The notes under the pieces were generated by a model, which saw only the letters and a program-made list of their open reading frames with translations, was not told the DNA's origin and did no database searches. DNA of 64,000 nt from an uncultured Actinomycetes bacterium. GTDB lineage: Bacteria > Actinomycetota > Acidimicrobiia > Acidimicrobiales > RAAP-2. Of the stretch, positions 1 to 8,373 are shown in pieces (positions within the stretch are counted from its first letter, which is position 1; every line of letters starts with the position of its first letter). Where the stretch lies: assembly GCA_903893745.1 (NCBI GenBank), contig CAITNF010000013.1:86237-150236 (forward strand), given 5' to 3'. The translations under genes and the position numbers were made by a program.

Positions 1-2339
1 GAGCCAGCCGCCGATACCTTCAGCGCGCTGAACGAAGCGGACCCTGTCTTGGTCGACACACTCGTGGTGCCGCTCAACGTCGCTCCCGTTGGTGACGACG
101 AGGCCAGCGTTGCTCTCACCGTGACACCGGAAAACGAAGTCGACGTTACCAAATTACCCCCGACGTCTTGAATGGCTACCACTATTGCATTCAATGACGA
201 CGTGTGAACACTACCGGTTGGTGCGGTAGTCAGCACCAACTTCGATGCGGCTCCCACCTTGAGTGTCACCGTCGACGACGTTAACGAAGTGAAGGCGAGC
301 GACGTTGCAAACAGAATTTGATACGACCCAATTAGTCCAGTCAACTTCATCGCGCCAAACGTCGCGACTCCTTGGTTGAACGTAACCGTTAGATTCGTAG
401 CACTCAACGTTGCAGTAGCTGAACTCGATGACGCAGTCACCGTACCCGAACTTTGTGTCGTGACCACGTTGCCACTGCTGTCTTCAACTTTTACCACTGG
501 CTGGGAGGAAAAAGCCGTCCCATCAGTAGCACTCGTACTCGGCTGCGTAGTCAGGACAATCTTTGACGCACTTCCCGCTGTCAGGTTGAAGGTGTTCGAA
601 GTGACCGAAAGCGCTGGCGAGGCGATCGTAAACTTCAACGCAAAACTTCCGGCGGTACCTTGGATTGTCAGACCACTAAACGTCGCGGTCCCAGTCGTGG
701 TGTCGACTGCAACCGATGAACCAGCCGTAATGCTGGCGCTGCCCGAAGCAATTGACGCAGTTACCGTTGGGGTGATTCCCGTCACGGGATTATTAAGTCC
801 GTCAAGCACGGCCACCACTGGATCAGTAGTCATTGCGACACCGTTGACCACCGCGACCGGCTGCGTCGTAACGCTCAACTGCGAGGCAACACCCGCGACG
901 GCAGGAGTCCCGATGGTGATCGCAAGTACCGTGACCCCGCCCAGCGAGTCGGTGAAGGTCAGAGTAAAACCACTGGTTGGTGCTGCGCTGAAGGCCAGGT
1001 CAGTAAAGGTGGCCACACCCGCGACCACCGGCACCGTCAAGGTGCCCGTTAACGTCCCGCTATTCGAACTCACGGTCACGGATGAACTACCCCCGTAAAT
1101 AACGTTATTCGACGAGTCCTCCAGTGACACCACGGGCTGCGTCGTGAACGACTTCAGGTCCGTTGCCATCACTGGCGCCGTCGTGGTAGCTAACTTCGTG
1201 GGGGTCGTGTAACTATTGTTCACAATCGCGTGAGAAATCTGGCAGCCTCCAGTCCCACTATTGGCGTCATTACCGTACGTTGATTGCATCGCGAAGCTGC
1301 CAGTCGCAAAGGCGACATTCTGTGAGACTCCCGCCGACCACGCACACTCGTCGCCGTTCTCACCGCCTGAATTGTTGTACCACCCGCTCGCGGGGAATTG
1401 ATCGGTCACGGTCTCGGCGTACTCGTGTCCAGCAACAATGGTGACACCATCAAGGGTTCCGTTCGATCCAGCATTAACGTAGTTAGCCCCGCAACTCCCC
1501 CCAAGATCGGTGAGGTAGGGCATATTCGTAAAAGCAATGCCGCTCATGTTGGCTGGCGCAGTGTAACCCAGGGTGCTGTCACCGGTGTAGTCGTGCCACG
1601 CGCAGAAATTCGAACTTGCTCCGAAGCCGTCGGGGCTCGTGCCCGTCGGTGACACAATTATGTACTGCGCATTCGCATTCAGCGCATTGGTCTTGTTGTT
1701 GAAGTGAGTGGCTGCAGCGACTGCTTCAGCGCCCAACTGTGCTTGAGTGGAACTCTTGGTTGAGCTGTACACCGAACTGTTGTCGTACCAAACGCCGGCG
1801 AGCACTGATCCACTGGGGTAGGCCACGTGCGCGTTCGATGCGGCACAGGTTGTCGCACCTGATGCAACTCCTTGGCAGTACTGCGTCAACACTCCACTCC
1901 AGAGTTCCCCATTAGTGCCCAGACCGGCGTAGAGCGCCTCGAGTCGTGGAGCAAGTCCTAGGGAATCATTGGTGAATGAGTCGGTCTGATACGTCACGCC
2001 ACCCGTCGTAGTGGAAGTTACCGTGTCGGTGCCCCACAGAGAACCCCAAAACACAACGTAGATTTTTTCTGGACCCGTAGAAATCGCGAGATTCGGTTCG
2101 CCGGAAAACGTTGAACCACCACGGTACGAAAGAAGTGACGACCCACTAACTCGCAGCGGTGCCGCAACTTGTGATCCGCGAAGCGGGACCGCTCCATGAC
2201 GATACGAATGATTCACGACGGTGGTTGCCGCACCCACCGTCAACGGGGGTAGCGTCACCAGGACTGAGACCAGAAGAGCTCCGACGGCCGCCATCGTTTT
2301 AGCCGCTTGAATACTAAATAACCGACGTGGATTACCCAT
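1..2339 (-). CDS. Secreted HExxE putative metallopeptidase with Ig-like repeats (3' end outside window)
   Basis: The ORF is open from the ATG at 2339 to the left edge, giving 779 codons without a stop. It is absent from the ORF track because it has no stop codon here. The ATG follows GTGAGGAAA. Residues 1-38 form a signal peptide: a basic start, a hydrophobic core and a cleavage region near VGAAT. Around residue 305 lies AGHEYAETVTD, followed about 20 residues later by GENGDECAW. An HExxE pair with a downstream acidic/Cys motif is seen in predicted secreted zinc proteases, so peptidase activity is inferred from this motif only. After about residue 365 come tandem domains of roughly 95 residues with the pattern LTTQPV...VED..GN.V...GVATFS.L...G, the same type as in the 36335-40924 gene. 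These are probably beta-sandwich stalk domains. Likely an exported or surface enzyme; substrate unknown. Confidence 0.8.
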   Translation of the reverse strand, partial: MGNPRRLFSIQAAKTMAAVGALLVSVLVTLPPLTVGAATTVVNHSYRHGAVPLRGSQVAAPLRVSGSSLLSYRGGSTFSGEPNLAISTGPEKIYVVFWGSLWGTDTVTSTTTGGVTYQTDSFTNDSLGLAPRLEALYAGLGTNGELWSGVLTQYCQGVASGATTCAASNAHVAYPSGSVLAGVWYDNSSVYSSTKSSTQAQLGAEAVAAATHFNNKTNALNANAQYIIVSPTGTSPDGFGASSNFCAWHDYTGDSTLGYTAPANMSGIAFTNMPYLTDLGGSCGANYVNAGSNGTLDGVTIVAGHEYAETVTDQFPASGWYNNSGGENGDECAWSAGVSQNVAFATGSFAMQSTYGNDANSGTGGCQISHAIVNNSYTTPTKLATTTAPVMATDLKSFTTQPVVSLEDSSNNVIYGGSSSVTVSSNSGTLTGTLTVPVVAGVATFTDLAFSAAPTSGFTLTFTDSLGGVTVLAITIGTPAVAGVASQLSVTTQPVAVVNGVAMTTDPVVAVLDGLNNPVTGITPTVTASIASGSASITAGSSVAVDTTTGTATFSGLTIQGTAGSFALKFTIASPALSVTSNTFNLTAGSASKIVLTTQPSTSATDGTAFSSQPVVKVEDSSGNVVTTQSSGTVTASSSSATATLSATNLTVTFNQGVATFGAMKLTGLIGSYQILFATSLAFTSLTSSTVTLKVGAASKLVLTTAPTGSVHTSSLNAIVVAIQDVGGNLVTSTSFSGVTVRATLASSSPTGATLSGTTSVSTKTGSASFSALKVSAAG

Positions 2340-2485
2340 TTTCCTCACGACCTTTCGAACGACCATCTATTACGAACAGATTTACTCCATTTACTGTACC
2401 AAGAAGCTCGGAAAAACCAGCCGGGGCCTACCTGACCACTCTGGGCATTGAATCTCGCCCGGTCTTATGAGACGCCGCATAATTC

Positions 2486-2782
2486 CTACGATCGAATGGC
2501 GCTCAGTCCTCGACGGGGTGCCAATGAACGTTCTGGTACTCCGTGTGGTTGGGACTGACTTGCGCCCGAGGGGGCAACCTCGACAAGAACGACCTGAGAA
2601 GTCGGATGAGGAATTTCTTCGCCCTGGGCGAGCATCAACTCAATGTGCAATGCAATGGCCTCATGGATGTTTGCAGCCACTTCCTCAAGTGTGTAACCCG
2701 CTGATAGACACCCCGGCAAGTCGGGAACGTACGCACAAAGGTTCGGGCCTGCATTTTCAATGATAACGGCGTACTTGCTCAT
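2486..2782 (-). CDS. hicB: HicB-family antitoxin, copy 1 (C-terminally extended)
   Basis: The protein has 98 residues. The first 65 match the HicB fold, with MSKYAVIIENAGPNLCAYVPDLPGC and then a helix EEVAANIHEAIALHIELM. HicB proteins normally bind and neutralise the HicA mRNA interferase and repress their own operon. The usual HicB end is near VLVEV. Here about 28 extra residues follow, rich in Ser, Pro and Arg, probably read-through after loss of the original stop. The start ATG overlaps the TGA that would end the preceding hicA. That hicA (2779-2975) is broken, so this antitoxin has no cognate toxin at its own locus. It may still repress or cross-neutralise the intact copy at 4247-4444. 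Confidence 0.75.
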   Translation of the reverse strand: MSKYAVIIENAGPNLCAYVPDLPGCLSAGYTLEEVAANIHEAIALHIELMLAQGEEIPHPTSQVVLVEVAPSGASQSQPHGVPERSLAPRRGLSAIRS

Positions 2783-2975
2783 CGTGGCCTCCGCTCAAGT
2801 CCGGCCTGCTTGACAATGCGAGCCAGCGTCGACTTCGATAGTCAATGCCGAGGGTACCTGGCACGGTCACCGTGCCCTTCCTGTCCGGATGCTGAATCTG
2901 GCGATGGCTTCCGACCTGTCGGACTTGTACCCATCCTTTTTAATTCAACTCACGAATCATCTCACGAACTTTCAC
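2779..2975 (-). pseudogene. hicA: Degenerate hicA toxin, copy 1
   Basis: Reading from GTG at 2975 gives VKVREMIRELN, then an in-frame TAA, then KGWVQVRQVGSHRQIQHPD and GTVTVPGTL, which are HicA hallmarks including the GSH segment around the catalytic His. After GIDYR the frame shifts, and the neighbouring frame continues KSTLARIVKQAGLERRPR and stops at TGA overlapping the hicB ATG. The length of 197 is not a multiple of three. One nonsense codon plus one frameshift make a functional toxin unlikely. Confidence 0.85.
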
Positions 2976-3021
2976 ATCTCACAATGGTTGTGGGATCAGT
3001 GAATTTACGACCTAGTTGGTT

Positions 3022-3090
3022 TTACTTTTCCGGCTCTGGACTTTCTAGAAAGAAACGATAGACATTCGTCTATCGCGAGTTGTTGAAAAC
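3022..3090 (-). pseudogene. Relic of a GNAT acetyltransferase C-terminus, copy 1
   Basis: The minus strand reads FNNSR*TNVYRFFLE and runs on to a TAA. It aligns with the last residues of the intact GNAT gene at 4468-4902 (LRETNVYRYSFED) and with relic 2 at 3555-3607 (FNNRR*TNVYRFSFDN). It sits upstream of a broken hicA, in the same relative position as the intact GNAT gene upstream of the intact hicA. The match is short but recurs three times in the same order, so shared descent is more likely than chance. Confidence 0.6.
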
Positions 3091-3119
3091 GTGATACTGG
3101 CAAAGAGATGGATCTGGAA

Positions 3120-3335
3120 TCAGACGGCGATTTTGGTAGTGCCAACGAAGTCGAGGGGCTCCGGTATTGCCTCACCCGACTCCAACATCAGTTCTAAGTG
3201 GGACGCAATGGCTTCGCGCATATTCTCAATGACCTCATCAACTGTCTTGCCAGTCGTGGTACAGCCATCGAAGTCAAGAACATATTCACTCAAGTTTGGT
3301 CCAGCATCTTCAATGATGATTGTGTATTCCCTCAT
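3120..3335 (-). CDS. hicB: HicB-family antitoxin, copy 2
   Basis: The protein has 71 residues, the usual short HicB length: MREYTIIIEDAGPNLSEYVLDFDGC, then KTVDEVIENMREAIASHLELML and a C-terminus ending TTKIAV. It is very close to copy 3 (MREYTIVIESG..., ending ATKVVV), which supports a recent duplication. The ATG lies at the end of a hicA that carries a nonsense codon and at least one frameshift. The ORF is intact, so it may be kept for repression or cross-neutralisation, or may simply be young. Confidence 0.85.
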   Translation of the reverse strand: MREYTIIIEDAGPNLSEYVLDFDGCTTTGKTVDEVIENMREAIASHLELMLESGEAIPEPLDFVGTTKIAV

Positions 3336-3530
3336 CGCTGCCTCCCTCTTTCAAACCCGCCTGCTTCCAGATGCTACTTAGGGTCTTCGGCGCCATCTCG
3401 TCGCGAAGGTGTCCCGGTACGGTTACGGTGCCAACCTTCGCGGAGTGCTGGAAATGGCGGTGACTCCCTCGCTGGCGGACCATCTGCTATCCATCCGCCT
3501 CAATAATTTTGATACGTCCCTCACCTTCAC
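3332..3530 (-). pseudogene. hicA: Degenerate hicA toxin, copy 2
   Basis: The GTG at 3530 opens VKVRDV. One frame over, the sequence continues IKIIEADG, then TAG where the intact copy has Trp, then QMVRQRGSHRHFQHSAKVGTV. It goes on with VPGHLRDEMAPKTLSSIWKQAG. A further frame change near the end is needed to reach the TGA that overlaps hicB. The preceding sequence CGACCGTTGGGAGG matches the leader of the intact hicA at 4247-4444 almost base for base. The copy therefore carries a frameshift near codon 6, an amber codon and probably a second frameshift. Confidence 0.85.
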
Positions 3531-3554
3531 GACCTCCCAACGGTCGCAAAAATT

Positions 3555-3607
3555 TCAGTTGTCGAAGGAAAACCTGTACACGTTCGTTTATCGTCGGTTG
3601 TTGAAAA
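3555..3607 (-). pseudogene. Relic of a GNAT acetyltransferase C-terminus, copy 2
   Basis: The minus strand reads FNNRR*TNVYRFSFDN followed by TGA, matching the intact GNAT C-terminus RETNVYRYSFED plus stop. DNA identity is high over ACGAACGTGTACAGG and beyond. It is followed by the hicA leader CGACCGTTGGGAGG, in the same order as in the intact block. The stop codon sits where the intact gene has Glu. Confidence 0.75.
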
Positions 3608-3652
3608 CAGATCTGGCTCATCACCCCGCTGGACCTGTGATAGAACCCGAAT

Positions 3653-4015
3653 ATGACATCGCCCCTCCTCGGACTGCGTACCGTCATCTACCCAGCCCCT
3701 GATCTCGCCACTGCTAAGAAGTGGTGGAGCGATTTCTTGGGCTACGAGCCGTATTTCGATGAGCCCTTCTACGTGGGCTTCGACGTCGAAGGCTATGAAC
3801 TCGGTTTGTTGCCAGACGCCAATCCGGTGGACGGGGCTCAGACTTACTGGGGTGTCGCGAACGTCGAGCAAGCCGTCGGGAAGGCAATCGCCCACGGTGC
3901 AGTGGCGGTGTCACCAGCAACCGACGTTGGCGGCGGTATCGTGACGGCTACAGTTCGAACACCGAGTGGCAGTGTCGTGGGCTTCATCTTCAATCCACAC
4001 TTCGCGCTTCGCTAG
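3653..4015 (+). CDS. VOC-superfamily (glyoxalase/bleomycin-resistance-like) protein
   Basis: A 120-residue single VOC unit: GLRTVIYPAPDLATAKKWWSDFLG forms the first beta-alpha module, and VGFDVEGYELGLLPD and TYWGVANVEQAVGKAIAHGA form the second. It ends in a VGFIFNPHF strand. Such proteins act as dimers, either as metal-dependent enzymes or as small-molecule binders. The substrate cannot be read from the sequence. It is the only plus-strand gene between hicB copy 3 and the relic blocks, so it was probably inserted between the duplicates or retained there. The ATG has no clear Shine-Dalgarno and may be leaderless. Confidence 0.8.
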   Translation: MTSPLLGLRTVIYPAPDLATAKKWWSDFLGYEPYFDEPFYVGFDVEGYELGLLPDANPVDGAQTYWGVANVEQAVGKAIAHGAVAVSPATDVGGGIVTATVRTPSGSVVGFIFNPHFALR

Positions 4016-4034
4016 TCAGCTGGTGACGTCGCAG

Positions 4035-4250
4035 TCACACGACGACCTTGGTGGCCCCCACAATGTCAAGTGGCTCGGGAATGGGCTCGCCGTATTCAGC
4101 CAAGAGCTCTAGGTGGGCCTCGATCGCCGACTTCATGTTCTCCGTCACCTCTTCGATGCTGCGCCCCGTGGCGACACAGCCGTCGAAGTCGAGAACATAC
4201 GCGCTGTAGTTATTTGCGCCACTTTCGATGACGATGGTGTACTCCCTCAT
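4035..4250 (-). CDS. hicB: HicB-family antitoxin, copy 3 (intact pair)
   Basis: The protein has 71 residues: MREYTIVIESGANNYSAYVLDFDGC, a helix SIEEVTENMKSAIEAHLELL and the end ATKVVV. It is paired with the intact hicA immediately upstream through an ATG/TGA overlap, so translation is probably coupled. Known HicB proteins mask the HicA active site and, when they carry a DNA-binding domain, repress the operon. This short form shows no obvious added HTH or RHH domain, so any repression would use the N-terminal fold. Confidence 0.9.
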   Translation of the reverse strand: MREYTIVIESGANNYSAYVLDFDGCVATGRSIEEVTENMKSAIEAHLELLAEYGEPIPEPLDIVGATKVVV

Positions 4251-4444
4251 CGCGGCCTCCTAGGCAACTGAGCCTGTCTCTTGATGCTAGCGAGAGTCTT
4301 GGGGTGAAGATCATCCGAGGGTGCGCCGGGAATGGTCACCAGACCAGCCTTGGTGGCGTGACGAAAGTGTCGATGGCTTCCCTTCTGACGGACCAGGAAC
4401 CATCCATCGGCTTCAACTAAAGACACCACGTCACGCACTTTCAC
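4247..4444 (-). CDS. hicA: HicA-family mRNA interferase toxin (intact copy)
   Basis: The protein has 65 residues and a dsRBD-like HicA fold: MKVRDVVSLVEADGWFLVRQKGSHRHFRH, then GLVTIPGAPSDDLHPKTLASIKRQA. The His of GSHRHF is the catalytic residue in this family. HicA cleaves mRNA independently of the ribosome and is held inactive by HicB. It is the only unbroken hicA of three in the region. GGGAGGAGGTG provides a strong ribosome binding site. The upstream GNAT gene ends 23 bases before it, so the three genes are probably one transcript. Confidence 0.9.
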   Translation of the reverse strand: MKVRDVVSLVEADGWFLVRQKGSHRHFRHATKAGLVTIPGAPSDDLHPKTLASIKRQAQLPRRPR

Positions 4445-4467
4445 CTCCTCCCAACGGTCGGGGGAAG

Positions 4468-4902
4468 CTAGTCCTCGAAGGAGTACCTGTACACGTTGGT
4501 CTCACGTAACTGAAAGCCAAGGTCGCGATACATGGCGTTCGCGGCCGTGCGTGATTCGCGGCTGGTCAGATCAATTGTTCGTACACCATTTCGTTTGAAC
4601 TCCTCAATTGCGCCAATCATGAGCTGGCGACCAACACCTCGACCACGAAAATGTTCATCGACAATGACGTCCTCAATCCAGCCTCGAACCCCAGAAGGAA
4701 TCTTGAAAGAAACGAGGGTCACCATGGCAACCACTTGTTCGTCGTTGATCGCCACCATGAGATCTACTCCTTGCGTAGCGAGCAGTGCCGCCAGGTACGA
4801 GTCGGAAACCACCGGAGCGGTAGACGACAGTTGAGGAAGCAGGCGATTCATTCCGTCAAGCAGTGCTGGTGTTGGATGTTGAACAATCTCTAGGCGAATC
4901 AT
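4468..4902 (-). CDS. GNAT-family N-acetyltransferase
   Basis: The ATG at 4902 overlaps the stop of the upstream Nudix gene (ATGA) and is preferred over the longer frame from 4920. The protein has 144 residues. Motif A is VDEHFRGRGVGRQLM, an acetyl-CoA pyrophosphate-binding R-x-x-G-x-G/A loop, followed by RTIDLTSRESRTAANAMYRDLGF, a typical motif B. It transfers an acetyl group to an unidentified amine. Its C-terminus TNVYRYSFED is the segment repeated as relics at 3022-3090 and 3555-3607. Some GNAT proteins are themselves toxins that acetylate aminoacyl-tRNA, but those are usually paired with an RHH antitoxin, which is absent here. Confidence 0.85.
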   Translation of the reverse strand: MIRLEIVQHPTPALLDGMNRLLPQLSSTAPVVSDSYLAALLATQGVDLMVAINDEQVVAMVTLVSFKIPSGVRGWIEDVIVDEHFRGRGVGRQLMIGAIEEFKRNGVRTIDLTSRESRTAANAMYRDLGFQLRETNVYRYSFED

Positions 4903-5594
4903 TCGTCGCCCCCGCGCCATACCGGACGACGCAGGTCGTCATAAAAGACATCTCGTTGCTCACCGGCAATGGCCGAAAAAATAGGGTCGGCCCATCGTTC
5001 GGCACCCAGTGTTGGTGAGGGAAGATTGTCACGAGTGAACCAACCCGCGTCAAGACACTCCAGGGGGTGGATTTCGAGAGAACCTCCGGTCATTCGACAA
5101 AAGAAGAGCAGCGAATAGAGGGGGATTCGTGAAGCACCTAGACGCATGCCATCGAGCACGCCAATGAGCCGCACGGGCTCGACCTCAATTCCAGTCTCTT
5201 CTCGCACTTCTTTCACTACGACTTCGGGGGCCGAGTAGCCAACGTCACACCATCCAGTCGGATAGAGCCACATCTTGGAGTCGGCCCGTTGAATAAGGAG
5301 TAACTCCCCACGGTCGTTGGTCACCGCGGCGCCCACTGCCACTTTTGGCGTCGCGTAACCCGCTACGCCACTACCCACCGACTTCATCCACTCACTCACG
5401 TGGCCATCGGCGTCGAGGGCGTCGCTGAGACCAACGTCGGCCGCGGCCTTGATGTCACCGGCGATTTTTAAGACTTCCTCAAACCGCTCGCGTTCGTACT
5501 GACTCTGGGTGAAACCCAGTCCCGTTTGGGCAACTCCCGCCAACGACTCGGCCCAGCGTCGTAACGCCTTCTCCGAGATGGGCTGATTCGTCAC
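4899..5594 (-). CDS. Nudix hydrolase with N-terminal NUDIX_N_2-type domain
   Basis: The protein has 231 residues with a GTG start. Residues 1-75 are the helical N-terminal domain found in a subgroup of ADP-ribose/nucleoside-diphosphate hydrolases. Residues 80-210 are the Nudix fold. The Nudix box reads GWCDVGY..., then KEVREETGI. The first conserved Glu is Tyr, a variation I recall for this subgroup, while the catalytic REEXG core is kept. The likely activity is Mg-dependent cleavage of a nucleoside diphosphate linked to X. The GNAT gene follows with an ATGA overlap and hemQ lies 9 bases upstream, suggesting one operon. Confidence 0.85.
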   Translation of the reverse strand: MTNQPISEKALRRWAESLAGVAQTGLGFTQSQYERERFEEVLKIAGDIKAAADVGLSDALDADGHVSEWMKSVGSGVAGYATPKVAVGAAVTNDRGELLLIQRADSKMWLYPTGWCDVGYSAPEVVVKEVREETGIEVEPVRLIGVLDGMRLGASRIPLYSLLFFCRMTGGSLEIHPLECLDAGWFTRDNLPSPTLGAERWADPIFSAIAGEQRDVFYDDLRRPVWRGGDE

Positions 5595-5603
5595 GCCAGC
5601 TCG

Positions 5604-6290
5604 CTACGCCAACGTCGCGTCGAGCACTTCATCAACGGAACCAACGAGCCCCGTGTAGAAGGCGCCAAACTCGGCGTAGAGGGTGGAGGCTTCATCAAAG
5701 CGCATCGTGTACACGCAGTCCTTCAGGTCGTCAACGTGAGCACCAAAGAGCGTGACGCCCCACTCCCAGTCATCGAGACCCGTCGAGCCAGTGACCACCT
5801 GTAATACCCGCCCCTTAAAGGTTCGACCACTCTTGCCGTGCTGTCGCATCAACTCCTCACGTTGCTCGTAGGGCAGCGCGTACCAGTTGTGCTCGTCACC
5901 ACGACGCTTGGACATTGGATAGAAACAGAAGGCGCGCAGACCCTCGGGAGGAAGAATCGGAAAGAGGCGATCATGAATCATTTGCTCGGGCATGCCACCC
6001 GCGTACTCACTGACCTCGGTCACCGATACGTAACTTTCGGCCACGAGAAAACCCGCCGCTTGAATTTTTGATTGAAAACGACGCAGGTCCCAAAGATTCT
6101 CGCCGAGCACCATAAAACAAGTATCCGCCTTCGCCCCCAAAATGGCCGCCGTCACCACCTGGAGTCCCGCGGCTGTGGCCTCGTCGACCGCCTTGTGGAC
6201 GCTCCCTACGTCGACGGTGCGATCGGGGTGACAAAAAAGGTGCACGACGTTAAGTCCGCGCGACGGGCCGATCGGGGAAGGCGTGGTCAT
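5604..6290 (-). CDS. hemQ: Coproheme decarboxylase (HemQ/ChdC, chlorite-dismutase family)
   Basis: The protein has 228 residues. The C-terminal half carries the HemQ signature: YPMSKRRGDEHNWYALP, then LMRQHGKSGRTFKG and TGSTGLDDWEWGVTLF, ending with YTMRFDEASTLYAEFG. HemQ converts coproheme III to heme b by two decarboxylations, the last step of the coproporphyrin-dependent pathway of monoderm bacteria. The Tyr of YPMSKRR corresponds to the residue used in decarboxylation. The length is normal and the start ATG at 6290 follows GGGGTA. No other heme genes are in the window. Confidence 0.95.
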   Translation of the reverse strand: MTTPSPIGPSRGLNVVHLFCHPDRTVDVGSVHKAVDEATAAGLQVVTAAILGAKADTCFMVLGENLWDLRRFQSKIQAAGFLVAESYVSVTEVSEYAGGMPEQMIHDRLFPILPPEGLRAFCFYPMSKRRGDEHNWYALPYEQREELMRQHGKSGRTFKGRVLQVVTGSTGLDDWEWGVTLFGAHVDDLKDCVYTMRFDEASTLYAEFGAFYTGLVGSVDEVLDATLA

Positions 6291-6340
6291 TACCCCATGC
6301 TACGGCGCGTGCGCCAGGGTCTGCCAACCCCGTAATGCCA

Positions 6341-6370
6341 AAACCGCGGGGCTCGAGAGCCCCGCGGTTT
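6341..6370 (-). terminator. Strong hairpin terminator after groEL
   Basis: A perfect 13-bp inverted repeat AAACCGCGGGGCT / AGCCCCGCGGTTT with a 4-base loop lies 19 bases after the groEL stop. On the minus strand the stem ends in TTTT. It separates groEL from hemQ. Confidence 0.9.
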
Positions 6371-6389
6371 CATTTCAGCGACTTAGCGC

Positions 6390-8024
<1,635 letters not shown>

Positions 8025-8063
8025 CTACTGCGAGATTGCACCGTTCTTGGTGCGGGCTCAATG

Positions 8064-8090
8064 TTAGCAGTCGGAGGCTGAGAGTGCTAA
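8064..8090 (-). promoter_or_regulatory. CIRCE operator (HrcA binding site) of groEL
   Basis: The minus strand reads TTAGCACTC, nine bases, GACTGCTAA. The CIRCE consensus is TTAGCACTC-N9-GAGTGCTAA, so the left arm is perfect and the right arm has one mismatch. It lies 49 bases upstream of the groEL start and just after the stop of the MoaD-like gene, so groEL has its own heat-shock promoter here. Confidence 0.93.
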
Positions 8091-8097
8091 TTGACGA

Positions 8098-8373
8098 CTA
8101 GCCACCGGCAACCGCCGGCACCAACGAGATGGTCTGGCCGGCTTCAAGAACGGTATCGAGACCGTTCAGAAAACGAATGTCCTCGTCGGCGACAAAGACG
8201 TTGACGAATCGGCGCAGCGCTCCGCGGTCGTCCAGTACTCGAAACGCAATGCCGGGGTGCGCCGCGTCGACCGCCACGATGGCGTCGCGCACCGTCGAGG
8301 CCTCCACCGGAACTTCACCCACGCCGCCAACCAAGGCGCGCAGTTGACTGGGGAGTCGCACAATGACGTTCAC
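8098..8373 (-). CDS. MoaD/ThiS-family sulfur-carrier protein
   Basis: The protein has 91 residues with a ubiquitin-like beta-grasp pattern: MNVIVRLPSQLR, a helix, RFVNVFVADEDIRFL and a C-terminus ending AVAGG. The exposed terminal Gly-Gly is the part that becomes adenylated and then thiocarboxylated in this family. Members serve molybdopterin, thiamine or amino-acid sulfur transfer (for example CysO). Its ATG overlaps the stop of the threonine-synthase-like gene, so the two are translationally coupled. No molybdopterin or thiamine genes are nearby. The pairing and the SAM riboswitch upstream point to sulfur amino acid synthesis; this is inference. Confidence 0.85.
   Translation of the reverse strand: MNVIVRLPSQLRALVGGVGEVPVEASTVRDAIVAVDAAHPGIAFRVLDDRGALRRFVNVFVADEDIRFLNGLDTVLEAGQTISLVPAVAGG

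Noticed and set aside
376-1098. Plus-strand 240-residue ORF
   Set aside because: It is the shadow of the minus-strand secreted protein, whose frame is open across the whole region and has sensible domains and signal peptide.
3056-3075. Perfect palindrome CGATAGAC-ATTC-GTCTATCG as a HicB operator
   Set aside because: It lies inside the GNAT C-terminal relic, and the equivalent positions in blocks 2 and 3 do not keep the palindrome. It is probably accidental.
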